Below are positions 13,953-26,203 of a stretch of 64,000 nucleotides of DNA, piece by piece. Position 1 is the first letter of the stretch; the number at the start of each line of letters is the position of its first letter. The position numbers were made by a program, and so were the translations under genes. The DNA comes from Syngnathus acus (Eukaryota; Chordata; Actinopteri; Syngnathiformes; Syngnathidae), in NCBI RefSeq assembly GCF_901709675.1, contig NC_051087.1, positions 10,132,884-10,196,883 of the forward strand, read 5' to 3'. The notes under the pieces are model-generated. The model saw only the letters and a program-made list of their open reading frames with translations. It was not told the DNA's origin and searched no databases.

Positions 13953-15162
13953 GTGTTATAGGTTCATATGTATTAGTTGTTGTGTTTGGTACGGCTGCAA
14001 CGATACGGCTCTGGGAAGAAAAAAAAAAAATCATATTCATATGAGCATATTGTTGCTGTATTTTTTTCAGTCATTCCCCACGTGGCCTGACTTCTTTGAT
14101 TTGATACAAATTCTTAAATAATTAACTAAAATAATCTGTATCAAAACAGCAAAAACAAAGTATATTTCCTTGATTGTATTTCAAAACTGAGCAATATTAG
14201 GCTATGCATTTTATCTTAATTTTTTTCATTCCGAATGAATACAAAAGAGTTGATGAGGAGAATACGAATAAGAGGCGTCAAATACAATATTGATTAGAGA
14301 GAAAAATGCCGGCAAAAAGATGATGGACTACAAAATGTCCATGCCCCCCCTACTACCTGGATGTATGTGTCGCCTTTTCCACTGCACCAGTCAGTGTTCA
14401 AGGCTTTAAATCTTAGAATGACATTTTGACCGGTGAGCACCTCGCATACACATTGCAAAATGTCAGTTGGAAAGGCAGAAGCGATAGATAGAAAAAGAGG
14501 GATTATCCAAGCAGTAATGCCACCGCACTTAAATCCAGCCAGCATCAGTTTTTATGTCATCTATCGCTCCATCCCTCTGGAAACATCTGATGAGGTGCAC
14601 CAGACCTACTGACTCAGGGGATTTCAGTCATTTTCATCTGGACTTTTCCTCAGAAGTAAATGAAAGTTCTGGGCACACTTTCAACCACTAATGAGCACCA
14701 TTGGCCTCCGCAATCTCTTTTTTTTTCCTGTCCAATTTCATGAAGTGAAGGGTGATAAAGCCCAGGAGGGCTTCAAAAGCGACACTCTTAATCGCAAATT
14801 AAAACCTAAAGACCCTTCACTTCTATCGTTCTCCTCCTCCTTATTTCTTTCACATTTTTCTCTTCTGCATAGGCAGTGAAATTGATTTGTAAATGAATCA
14901 TTGGCAAGGTCTACTTAACTGCCCTTTACACGTCTACCTAGCTACTTCTTTGTTGAACTCCTGTACATGTCATTTCCTTTTCTTTGTTTTCAAGTCCTTT
15001 TCTGCCCTGTGAACTAGCCGTATTATTATTGGTAGAATCTCGGCCCACTAATTTTCTTCATTTTTTTTTTTTTTTTACATGATCACCATATACATTGCAC
15101 ATGTGTATATGTGCAGGATTTTACACATGCAGTAAAATAAGCTTGTCTACTGGACTTGTGTT

Positions 15163-15293
15163 GTTTATTTGTTTTTATTTATTTATTTATTTACTTATTC
15201 ATTCATTCATTCATGCATTTATTTATTCATTTACTTATTTATTTATTCATTCGTTCATTTATTTATTTTTTTATTTTTTATTTTTTTATTTGA
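15163..15293. repeat. TTTA/ATTC tetranucleotide tract
   Basis: About 130 bp of TTTA units with an internal ATTC/ATGC run. The 70-residue open frame across it is low-complexity. Confidence 0.95.
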
Positions 15294-15725
15294 AAATGAG
15301 AATGTGAGGCTCCTTTTCTTTCTTGCTGTCTGAATTACTCGCTGTTGAAAAAGCACGTCAATTTTGGAGTGTGTTTTATATACATTGGGGCAGAACACTC
15401 ATGATGCTTTAAAACCAATCCATCCATCCAGTAGTTGTAATTAAGATGTTTCCCCCAAAACAGCCAATGAGGAGATGTTACAGTCTCGTATTCAAAAATA
15501 CATATAGTTTGTCCGGCCTAATTGCCTCCTGAAGTCTAGAAAAAAAAAAGTGGCTCCTTTCCTTTGTTTTATGCTGATGTGAATTCTTGGTATCAGGGTT
15601 GTTGAGGAGAGAATGGACTGCTCGCATGGCTGATCAGCCATCCTCAGCATATCATCCGTCAACAAGACGTGTTGGACTTCTGCTGGGAGCTGTCTTCTTG
15701 TCTCTGTCTCTTTCTTAATGCCTCG

Positions 15726-15756
15726 TACACACACACACACACACACACGCACACTG
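15726..15756. repeat. (AC)n microsatellite
   Basis: A run of AC dinucleotides ending in ACGCACAC. Confidence 0.9.
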
Positions 15757-15991
15757 CTGATTGAAATTTTATGTATAAATTTAGGGTCTTGAGACGAGAG
15801 AATTGATGCACCTCTCTTAAATAATTCAAATATGTCAATGCGGTGCAGAGGTCTTGAAATGAATTTGTGCTTTGTCTTCAGATACACTGTAAAAAGTCTT
15901 TATTACATTTAGCCTACAGGATGTACTGTATAACTTATTTCAAATTATAGAGTTGTTTATCTTACTAGTTGCTCTTTCAATAGGTCTATAG

Positions 15992-16105
15992 CAGTGGTTC
16001 TTGTTGGACGTACCGAACCCCACCAGTTTCATACGCACATTCACCGAACCCCTCTTAAGTGAAAAAAAAAAATACTTTTATCAAATTCAAGACATAGATA
16101 TCTGA
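15992..16105. mobile_element. partial hAT-type repeat (CAGTGGTTCTT end)
   Basis: It starts CAGTGGTTCTTGTTGGACGT, followed by a CCGAACCCCACCAGTTTCAT block and a GAACCCCTCTTAAGTG block. This resembles the 5' end of a common fish non-autonomous hAT element. No matching inverted end was found nearby, so the copy is truncated. The right boundary is approximate. Confidence 0.6.
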
Positions 16106-17339
16106 ATCAATCTAATTGCTTACATCAAAGGTAAGTTAATTTAAAAGAATGCTAGGAAAAAAGACACAATACACCTAAGTGGACATTCAACAGCCTCTCT
16201 GGTCGATGGCTCACTTCTAGCGCTTAACCTTGTGCTGCTGTTATCTGTCCGAGAGCTGATGTTTTCGGATGTTTCCTGGTCTAACACCCTCACCAACCTG
16301 TCACCTCTCACAGAAGCTCCCACAGTGTGCGACACTGAGCCTGCTTCCTTCCCTCCATTGCTCTTTCCTCAGTGTGTCAGATGTTATTGAAATATTTAGC
16401 ACCCACAAGAGTGTCCTGCCTTTCTTCTGCCTGGCTGGTAATGCACTCAGTGGACACTTTATTTTATACACAATCTGTATTGCTGAGAGGAATTTGGAAT
16501 ATTTTGCATTTCTCATGTAGCTCAATAAGGTCACCAAATTATCAGAAACAGTTCTTAGTATAGCGCTGTGCGTACATGTCTGTACCCTACAAACAATCAT
16601 ACTAAACATTGAAGGATTATTTCCCCTCTAACTGTATCAACCAAGTGTGAACAGCCTCTACTAATAAAAAAAATATTTTTAATCACTGCTTATTTAAAGG
16701 TTGGTTGGTTTGTTGTCAATATTACACTAAAATCAAATTCCGTGCTACTTGGTGGATGTTTTGGCACATGTACCATGAGATGTCACCAATATTGTACTGA
16801 GGGCTTGTATATCCAATTGAGAGTCTTTTGTGATTAAGGGCAATACAAATAAATGACTTGACCTTTGCATTCATCACATTTAATGTCATACGTCTTAAAC
16901 CATGAAACAGGTGACAAATGAACAAATGGACAAAAAAAAAAGTGTGTTGTGGTAGACACAAGTTGTCCACTTTCTTACTCTGTCAACTTCAGTTCGACCA
17001 ATATGTTTTATTATGTTGATAGAAATACATTTTTCAACACAGCTTCAAATGGAGAGTAAAAGAATTGGCTCATTTTGGTGTCTTAAATCAGTGAGGTTGT
17101 CGCCATAGTGACACTTTTCAAACAAGGACAAAATGTCCATCTGTGTACTGTACTGGCATGACAACTGCTGCCAGTGGCCAGATGGATACTTTTTCTTAAT
17201 TCTGCTGAAATTTAATTTGCGTAGGCTAAAATAAAATAAAAAATTGAAGCCTACACAGATACGAACTCTGTTCATAAAGTGTAACATAGGAAAGTTCTCC
17301 CCCCCCATGATGCTATTTCGCATCCGGCGCAGTGTGTCT

Positions 17340-17640
17340 TATATCTGCTCAAGGCCCAAAGGCACAGGACTGGCATTCTAGAGAAAACCTCTGTCCCAGG
17401 CACAGCTCATGGTTCCTCCAAGAGAATAAAGCCCACCTCTAAAAATACCCAGCAATGACTATTGTGAAATGCCATTCAATGCGGCCTGATCTAAATCTGA
17501 TTAAACATCTGTGGAAATATCTGAAACATGCAGTCAGGAGATGGCACACTTCAAGCCTGAGATAGCAGGAGAAGCTTTCTCACCACAAGGAGCAATTCAA
17601 AATAGCGGTCAAGCATCCTCATTCAGTTACAAAGAGATTC
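17340..17640 (+). mobile_element. degenerate Tc1/mariner-type transposase fragment
   Basis: In the frame starting at 17,482 the sequence reads RPDLNLIKHLWKYLKHAV before a TAG at 17,563. This matches the SPDLNPIEHLW block around the last catalytic residue of Tc1/mariner transposases. The catalytic acidic position (E in PIEHLW) is K here. Upstream frames are broken by stops and no terminal repeats were seen. It is a dead relic, and its outer limits are approximate. Confidence 0.6.
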
Positions 17641-18787
17641 ATAGTTGATTTTGTCAAGGCCAGTCATTCTTCTTTTTAAAGTAATTATTTTGTACCACAC
17701 ACGAGAAAAATATTTTCTTGCCTACATTATTATCTTGACCAAAATATTTGTTCATGTATGGCACTGTGTGCAGATGACCATATATGGGGCATTACTCACA
17801 CAGACAGTGTGTGGATGCATTTATGCTGAAAATGATCATCACTGTGTTTGTCTGCCATCAATCCGAGTCACTTGCTCCCAGCGTCAGCAGGATAGCTTTT
17901 AGTGGCTCACATCGCAGTCGAGCAAACAAACACGAGGCATGCAGCGATCTCTTTAAATGTGCCTTTATTGGCTCACATGCATGTCAACCTGCATGCTATG
18001 TCTTGACTCACTTCCTTGCCTACACGGGAGCCCGCAGGACTAATTACCACACGTCTTTTGGGACAGTCGGTGACATGTGTTGACACTGTACTGCTTTGAT
18101 CAAGCTTCACCAAACACCCACCAGTGTGAGGGACCCCCCCTGAGGAACAAATTCACAGTGAAGAGTAAAATTGTACTGCTCAATCTTGGTCTGTTTTGTT
18201 TTCACTTTCAGTGCATTCCACTATGTGAGTCACTTTTCATCTTCTTCTCTTTGCTGGAACTTTTCATTCAACTGTTCCTTGTAGAGCACATTGCTGAGCT
18301 GTTACAGTGTGGGTGCTGTGGTGAGAAGCTTGTGTGTGTGGGGGGGACATTTGTGGGCGATGATTTGGTAAAAAAAAAAACCTTCAAAAACTTTTGGAGG
18401 AACTTAAATGGTACAATTAATGGACCAGCAAACCCAAAAGGAGGGCTCCATTGATGACCTACAGTAAATAGTGCAAAATCACACAATATGACCGGTAAAT
18501 GAATTCATCAATTGATCAATGCAGCAAAAGCTGACAGTGGAGGACAGCCAGTATTTTCTATTCTTGCCAAAACAAAATTTAATTTTGGGTTGAGTTGGTT
18601 CAATAAAGACGCAAGTTTTCAGAAGTTGAACTTCAAAAGTATTCAGTGCAATAAATTTAATCAATCATATCCTCAGTTCTTCTTTATCAACCATTTTAAG
18701 GTGCAAAAAGACTGTTTAGACAAAAAAAAAAATAGTCTAGACTTTTGTGAAATTTAGTCTTGACGCGATTTTTTTCCCCCACAGTAA

Positions 18788-18853
18788 TTTGTGACTTGCT
18801 TGAGACTTGAAGGTTACAGCTTGAGACTTGATTGTGACTTGCATGTGACTTAC
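18788..18853. repeat. GACTTG-rich degenerate tandem repeat
   Basis: Repeated GTGACTTGC, GAGACTTGA and GTGACTTG units. Similar GACTTG-rich dispersed sequences are common in fish genomes. The related AGTCTAGACTT and TAGTCTTGAC pieces just upstream may belong to it. Confidence 0.7.
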
Positions 18854-18897
18854 CCTTTACCACACAGAGACAGTGTAAGCAGTTTGTCCATTGAATT

Positions 18898-21331
18898 TTA
18901 TTTTAAAAAAGCAGTCAAGAGAAAGTAAAACAAGCCAGTCACTGTGAAAGAAACAACTCTCCCCGAGGGAAGACAAATAAAAGCAGATAAGGTGAAGGCC
19001 TGATGTTGTATAGCAACAGCAGACATCTTTTTGGTGCTGCAGTACCAGTCTTGATATTCACCACCACATCAGGTAAAGAAAAATAAGTACTATATACTGT
19101 ATATATTTTTTTATATGGGGCAGAGAAGGTTCTAAAAGTCGACTAAGGCACACAGAGCCTCCCCAGGAAAAAAAACAACAACAGAAAGAACACGAAATGA
19201 TGGGGGACTTGAGAGAAATTTGTGCAACATTTGCTCGACAATACATTCAAGCAAGAACAACAACAATCCGGCATTAGATTTTCTCTGAGAGGCAAACAGG
19301 CCCCAACATTGGAGCAGGTTATGCACTTTGATCAATAAACACCAACAAATCCCTCTCTTTGCCCACGTCAAAAAACATATTTTCGATCAATGTCATTTAA
19401 CCAGATATGTATTTACACAGACAGCATCTTTTACACAATAGTACAAAATACTTATATACATTGGCTTCATTTTTGATCATTTGTTTTATAAAATAGGATT
19501 CTTACAGTGAGTTACACTTATTATAATTCTGCTTTCACCAAAACTGCCATTAAATTTACATAAGTGTGGGCAATGCAATGCATTGGTTGTGAATACTGTG
19601 TTGTACTTCAGTGCCAATCAATGCAGAGCAAGAAATTGCCCTTTATAATTAATCCCACCAATGTTTCTGTGCGAAGCAGGGATGTGTGCTTTATGGTCTG
19701 GGTTAGGTAAGCTGACTTGACATTAATGCACGGTAATATCTGTAATTGAACTTTCAAAAAACACTTGCTTCTCTGCTAACCATTCATTTTTGACAGACAG
19801 ATTGAAAATCTGACTCCAGTTGATATCTATTTTTAAAACAAGAATAGAAGCTCAGTGTGTTGAAGTGCAATTTCACCCTCGGTGATGTCTCGATGATAAA
19901 ATAGTTTGAAAGCTAGAGATCTAAATTTGCATTTTTGCAATGAGTACACTTTATAACATTCACGTGGAACTGTACATAATTGTCACAGCATGAAGACCAC
20001 AAGCACTCACGAGCATTCTGAAACTCACGGGAAGCAGTAGACACAGAATAGCTTCTCCTCACAACCAATGGTCTAATTGTTTGAGGTCACCGTCTCTGTT
20101 TTGGTGAGGCCGCTAGGTAGCTGACCTTTAACCTCTCAGGTTATGAGCTGCTTTCTTTTGGCAAACCAAGACAAGAAGATCTATTCTGACATGACAACAC
20201 TTACTGACACATAGGTGTGGGCCATAAAAAGGTACAGAATATGTTTCGGTTGTTGGCCTTTGTAAATAAAGGCAGTTTAAAAAACAAAAAAAAAAACTAT
20301 TTTTCATGCTGCCAAGGCAGCGTTGCAATTATTTAGTCACTGACTAAAAATATCAGTATTAATATAAACTTACAATAAATCACAACTCATGGACCCTCAT
20401 TCACACAATCTTGAAACTTCTTTTGTAAAATTCTGTGCAACATAAAGTCTCACTGAAATGAACAAAAAAGATATTTAAGGTCAGCTTGGAATCATTGTGT
20501 TTCAAGTTTGAGGCAGGCTGGTAAGAAAAGCGAGTGAACAAATTATTTGTCCTATCACTGAAAACATCAGCCATTTATTAAAAGAAAAATCTAAAATGCT
20601 ACCACATATTTAATGAATGCCGAACCCCAAATTGTCTCAGTTAAATATTTGTTCTCACAGATTAGACGGCGCTGAGAACACCTTTGTGCAGCAGATGGTT
20701 TGGCTGGCCACCACAGTCCCTCATCAGGCACTCAACTGAAACAAGTTGTGTCATGTATTTACTCTACTGATTACGTTTAACACTAATTGGTTTCATCAAG
20801 AAATAACGTGATTCTAACTCTCTTACAGGCAGTGAATATTGGTTCTTCTTGGGGTCGTATCAAAATAAACTTCGGGTTCGATGCTGTTCATGCTGACATA
20901 AACCTTAGGAGGCACATAGTACGTTCATCTGGTACCGGGCGTCCTGCTTACGAGTCACGCAGCTAAGGCCGTTTGTGGAGCACAATGTCACGTTAGCCGT
21001 TGTGCCCCACGCTTGAGAATCTAAATTCAGAATTCAGTGAGGAGCGGAATTAACGCTTGAAACTGCAAGAATTGGTCACCGATAAACTCATACGAGAAGA
21101 CAAATAAATACACTGCGAAAGTGAAATAATCAAGACGACACAGTTCCATAAAAGCGGGGTGGATGTCGCTAACATTGATCACCTTCTGATGTTCCCTTCG
21201 TCTCCCGAGACAGAAGGAGAACGTTTATCCCCACCGGCAACTGCAACCAAGCCCGTAAATAAATTAAAAGAAAGAAAAAAAAAAATCAACAGTGAATCTT
21301 GCGGCCTCCTGTCCAGCTGGAGGCCGCGCTG
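18898..21331 (-). other. xylt1: xylt1 3' UTR (length uncertain) with candidate poly(A) signals
   Basis: Two AATAAA hexamers on the minus strand can end the transcript: 20,579-20,574 (3' UTR of about 750 nt) and 18,903-18,898 (about 2.4 kb). The interval is AT-rich, without recognisable repeats or opposing exons, which is compatible with a long 3' UTR. Without transcript data the end cannot be chosen. Confidence 0.45.
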
Positions 21332-21654
21332 CTACCTGATGCGCCCATCAGCATACGGCGATCTCATTTGGGATTTGGGGTCGGGGCTTAGGGAGCTCCA
21401 AGGGTTCTTGGGGCAGGCCTGCATGACAGGGCAGGCGGTTGGCCCCACAGCGCAGATGTCCGCTGCCTCCCACAGCTCGCCCACAAGGTTGTCGACCCAG
21501 TTCTCCAGCTCTGGGCCGGTCAGGGCTGCGTTCTTCTTGGCCTGTTCCACGTAGCCCAGGCTAACGGGGATGTTGAGCACTGGGTTGAGGCCGTGGAAAT
21601 TCTGCTCCATGTAGCTGTTCTTGGGTGGCCCATTGTGCAGCTTCAGAGTGTCCT
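21332..21654 (-). CDS. xylt1: xylt1 exon W10 (last coding exon, stop TAG)
   Basis: The acceptor is TGTTTCTCCAG, and the first two bases complete a Glu codon. The exon encodes [20 protein letters not shown], then a [12 protein letters not shown] block, [20 protein letters not shown] and [12 protein letters not shown], ending in DGRIR and TAG at 21,334-21,332. The cysteine-bearing GPTACPVMQ block and the SPDPKS tail are the XYLT1 C-terminus; human ends DGRLR. Confidence 0.97.
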
Positions 21655-23509
21655 CTGGAGAAACACAGCAGTGAACCAAAGAAAAGGTCGACATATAATA
21701 AACTCACTGATCAGTAATTTGACTTTAAAGGCCCAAAGAAAACATGCTGAAATATTAATGCGTGGAACGTAATTTGCTTTACGTGAATCTCTCATGCCCA
21801 ATTAACTCTGATTTATTTCGTTGCCCTGGCTCTAGAGTTCCTCTTTTATTGTTTGTTCCATCAAATCAACACTGTGTTGTCCTTCTAAAGACAGACGAGT
21901 TGGCCCCTTAGTCATTTTCATGACAACTGACTCCTTCAAATGTCAAGAGACAATTTCTCCTTAATTCACCTTTCTTACCCTGAGCTCCAGTCAAGCTGTA
22001 AATTCCTCACTGGTTCTCTAACTGGGGTGCTAGCCATCTCTTTTAAGCTTGGTTTTGGTACACAAACTGCCTAACACCCGCATGAGAGCAGACATCAGCG
22101 CATTTCATGTGTTGGTGACAAAAAAAAAAAGCAGACAAGGAGGTTCTCCATCTGATGAGATGATCAACGCCGCAACAAGAGCAGAGTTTGTTCCCTAGTC
22201 ACGCACTAGTGACTGCATGTAGTTGTGCGTGTACTCGGGTGCTGACGTGGCAGAGCCCAAAGTGTTTTTTTTTTTTTTTTTTTTCTTCTTCCCACAAGTG
22301 CCCAAATCACTAGCAGTGCAGCCTTGCGTGTGTGCATGCTGCTGCAAGTGCAGGTAGAGAGTCACGTTGTTAACTTTTACTGGCACTGCATGTAAGAGGA
22401 TGCCAGACGTGGCAGTAAATAACCAGCGTGCGGAAGGAGGCGCTTCGAAGCACAATCCGCGAAGCTGCTTCAAAACACACAGTAGTCCAAAATGCAAAAT
22501 TCAAAACATGCCAACAACCTCACAACTTAATTTCATTTTTTTTCATAACATAAATCAGGTAAATAGTTACAATCTCTATATGTAAATGAGGATAATGGGG
22601 TTTAAGCTCTCACTTATAGTAGAGAGACATTGAAATATAATTATAAATTCATTTTTTAGTACTTTATGAGTGTTTTAAAATTTATAGTGATCCATTGAGC
22701 TGTAATACATCATTGCCCATAGACTTGAAACCGGTTGTATTTAAGAAAGTAAGCAGCAATAGGAATTGGTGTTTAGTGTCTTAATTAGTGTTTCATTGGC
22801 TTTATATAAAATTTTTAATTCAAGGTCCTCCAATGATTAGAATCTATTGATGCCACTAGACCTCCGCTGAAACATAAACACAAACTCTATTTGTTATTCC
22901 TCTTGATCCATAGCTCAGGGTGATTATTCTATACACGACATATAGCGTATTTCTGTTGTTAAACATTCATGTTTACTATGTACGAGTGTCTCATTTGTGT
23001 TATCTGGGGTGACTGACTCCATGACAAACAACCACAGTCTGCACAAGCCCAGACTTTTCTGCAAAAAAATTCATTGTGTAAGCGTAACCCGCCCTTATCT
23101 CATGAAAGGATGCTGACAGGTTGCTTTGTCACAGGCATAAAAAAAAAGGAGTATACAGTAGTTTGGTTCAATTCCCAATGCAACTGCACAGCCTTAATGT
23201 GCACGTAATAAAAGAACAAAAAAAGCACGTCTGTCCTCTATTGTTAACCTTTTTTTTTTTTTACTGTGTGATAATCCTGTCAAATTCAAATACCACATTG
23301 TTAGGATGTCAGGCTAGCTAACGCAGCTGTCAAATCTTCACCTGCACACCTCCCAGTAAAAGCACAAGCCAGAGATTAATGTTTGAAACTATACGAGGGA
23401 GAGCTTAATAGAACTTGGCTTTTAAAGGAAGGGCTGTGAACTGTTTAAGTGAATTTTGTTGCTCAGTACTCTTGTGCATGTGCAAAGACAAGAAATTCCA
23501 TTCTCTCAC
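21655..23509 (-). other. xylt1: xylt1 intron W9-W10
   Basis: 1.86 kb. It contains a 20-bp T tract at about 22,265 and otherwise no recognisable repeat or RNA gene. Confidence 0.8.
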
Positions 23510-23843
23510 CTTGTCGTATAGGCTGGTGCTTATTATAAGCTAAAGGGGCGATAAGGAAGCGCATCTCAGCCACGGGGCTCCAATGGTGCAGGATGCGGAC
23601 ACTCCAAACACCAGGACGCAGAGGCTGCTTGAGTGGTGGTCGGTAGTGGGTGAACTCAGCATTCATATCGATAAGAATGTCGTAGGTGGCAGCGATGACG
23701 TTGGTCGGGTCGATCCACACGACCGTTACAGTAACGTTAGGCCCTTTTGCCCATTTCTGCATTCCCACCGTCTCATCCATGGGGCCCATCAGGCCGCCAA
23801 AATTTCGAAAAATTCGTTCCTTGGCATCCCACTCTGTGCCGAT
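23510..23843 (-). CDS. xylt1: xylt1 exon W9 (C-terminal xylosyltransferase domain)
   Basis: The acceptor is TTTATTGTCAG and the donor is CAAG|GTGAGA. The exon encodes [17 protein letters not shown], then [36 protein letters not shown], and [23 protein letters not shown] is a potential N-glycosylation site. Human XYLT1 has GTDWDAKERLF here, and its DWD motif (residues 745-747) was shown by mutagenesis to be needed for activity. This gene reads EWD at that position. Confidence 0.98.
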
Positions 23844-25227
23844 CTGACAATAAAGAATTAGAAGAGGAGAGAAAACTGTAAGAGACGTAAGAATTCCCTC
23901 CAGTGAACAGAAGGCAGTAACAGACTGCATCACCATTTCACCGTACTATTAAGATAAGCAACACACTGGCTGAATTATCATGGAAAATAATCTTCAGCAT
24001 GCATTTTTCATCAAACAGCACAAGCCTGCACACAGCAGTTATACAGACTGTCGTATACAGATGCTGACAAGTGGATTTTTTTTTGGGTCTTGTATTGGAG
24101 TCTGTTTTTCCACTCTTGCTAGGAGGAATGCATATAAATTGACTAAACCTCCACACCATGTGTGCATCCTTCGCTGCATACTGAGCGAGAGAATGGAAAG
24201 CAATGACAGAAACAACAAGCCAGTTTACAATATGACAACAGAGGAAAGAAATCGAAGCTATATGTGATCTATATTGCCAAAGTGATGACAGGGTGTCTTT
24301 TGCACCGACCGGGTTGAAATACATTTTCCGCATTTAATAAATGCTGCGGTAATACTGTTTCATTGATGAGTGAGGAAAATATACCATCTCTGTTAGGCGA
24401 TATCTAGCGGGATTGCAATACCTTTCTGTACACAAAATGAGATGTGGAAAATCACTATTGATATAGGGGATGTTAAAAGGATGATAGAGATGGAGGTAGC
24501 ACCCACAATCATGCTCAACACATGATGAGAAACAGAAATGTGAGAAGGATGGCGGTGCTCATCCTTACAATAGTAGCTGATTAACACAGCCTCACCCTAG
24601 TGAACGATCAATGTCTGCCTGGAATGGACTCTGTATTACATCCTTTGAGAGTTGAGAATAGGATGTACAGCACATGATAAATAAAGACCACTCCAATGAA
24701 TGAGAGTTGAGCAAAACACAGCTCACTTTCGTCTCAATTATTTGACAGACCTTTGGCATTCCTGCCCTTTGCACCTTGGTTCTGCGCTTTTCAAATTGCT
24801 AATCAGGCCATGTCAGGCACCTCTGTAGCTCATTAGTTTATCCAAGGCTGACTCACTGGCACTCTACATCCCCAATTGATTGGCAGAAAGAACATGGGAG
24901 AAAAGAAGGCAACATTGCCAGGGGATAATCCCTGCAATCGACTAAGAAACAGTCATTGAGCAAAGTACAGTTTCATTTTTTAACATACACATTGGATGCT
25001 CTTTTCCCAGATATTTGACATTGCACTTAACGTTGCACTGGGTCTGTTCACGTGGGGTGGGACGAGCTAGACATACTCCTGTCCATTGGTTGAACCACAG
25101 AGAATTGTCACGTGTTTCAATGGACTACATGAATAAATTGGACGGATAATGAAATGCACCATGGACAAACACATTTACATACTGTGCTTGTTTAGAGATA
25201 ATATCAGCATGCAGCTCTGGATGGTGA

Positions 25228-25365
25228 TTTTATTCATTCATTCATCCTCCGAACCGCTTATCCTCACGAGGGTCGTGAGCGTGCTGGAGCGTATCTCAAC
25301 AGTCTTTGGGCAGTCGGCGGCATACACCCTGAACTGGTCGCCAGGGCACACAAAGAACCATCCAC
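25228..25365. repeat. dispersed fish repeat (CCGAACCGCTTATCC family), copy 1
   Basis: CCGAACCGCTTATCCTCACG, then GGGTCGTGAGCGTGCTGGAG, GGGCAGTCGGCGGCATACAC and CCTGAACTGGTCGCCAGG are parts of a repeat very common in teleosts, often seen as the 3' part of retroelements. It follows an ATTCATTCATTC tail. A degenerate copy in the opposite orientation is at about 57,263-57,385. The family class is not assigned here. Confidence 0.75.
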
Positions 25366-25887
25366 AATATAACTTCGGTTTGAATGTTCCCAGGGGTCCA
25401 TGGCAAGTTCTCTGATGTGACAGCCTTTCTGTTTTACTCTCATAGAGGTAGGTACAAGTAGCCACCAGAACCAAGAAACTGTTTCTTCAAATTGAAAATG
25501 GGTCAAACGCAGATTAACTCCTGGCCCAATTCAGCTTCTAGCTTACATTGACCTCCACACACAACCTGTCCCTTGGTGCCTATAACCCAATAAGCTTGGG
25601 CTTAGGACCAACACTCATTTGCTCACCAAGGCTTATGACCTTGTTGCGCTTATAGCTATACTTAGAAGAAGATACCACTGCTTCACTAATTCTGTGCCGG
25701 TAACCTGATCTCAAACTGTAGTCTCACTTTCTCTCATTGTAACATCAGCGTAGCTCGAGATTGCCGTGGACACAGCACAGGAGCTCCTTTTCAATTGTGC
25801 AGCTGCTTGTACATCATACAGTACATTTTGCTATTCTTCCCATTGCAGTATTTAATGTATGTATGATCATTGGCATGATCTAGAACA

Positions 25888-26203
25888 CAGGTGTCAAACT
25901 GAAGGCCCGGGGGCCAGATATGGCCCGCCACATCATTTTATGTGGCCTGCGAAGACAAATTGTGCATCAAATTACTAGAATTGTAAATTGTCTTCACTTT
26001 TAATAATATATATTTTTTTAAATATTTGACCAGTTTTTACTTGTCTGATTTGAAAATGAGTTATTTGTCAATTTGTTTTGTAGCTTTGACTGTATATAAT
26101 ATGAGGTGCTCATACATTTATTTGGGTTGACAGTCATAATGGCCCTCCGAAAGAAGCTATGACTACAATGCGGCCCGCCAAAAAAACGAGTTTGACACCC
26201 CTG
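25888..26203. mobile_element. non-autonomous hAT-type MITE (CAGGTGTCAAACT ... GTTTGACACCCCTG)
   Basis: The ends CAGGTGTCAAACTGAAGG and CGAGTTTGACACCCCTG form imperfect terminal inverted repeats, with GGCCCG/CGGGCC-like pieces just inside. The flanking octamers CTAGAACA and ACAGAACT share the core AGAAC, consistent with a decayed 8-bp hAT target duplication. There is no coding capacity and the interior is AT-rich. Confidence 0.8.

Larger units (their letters stand above)
5400..18897. other. intergenic region between convergent rps15a and xylt1
   Basis: About 13.5 kb with no exon or RNA gene I can support. Short open frames here have no recognisable domains and no splice context. The repeats in it are listed separately: a hairpin at 5879, TA and TG microsatellites, a palindromic MITE at 13,662, a TTTA tract at 15,163, a partial hAT-like repeat at 15,992, a Tc1-like relic at about 17,340 and GACTTG-rich repeats at 18,788. 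Regulatory elements could be present but cannot be told apart from background by reading. Confidence 0.7.

Noticed and set aside
15095-15307. 70-codon Leu/Phe/Ile-rich open frame
   Set aside because: Low-complexity TTTA tract, not a membrane protein gene.
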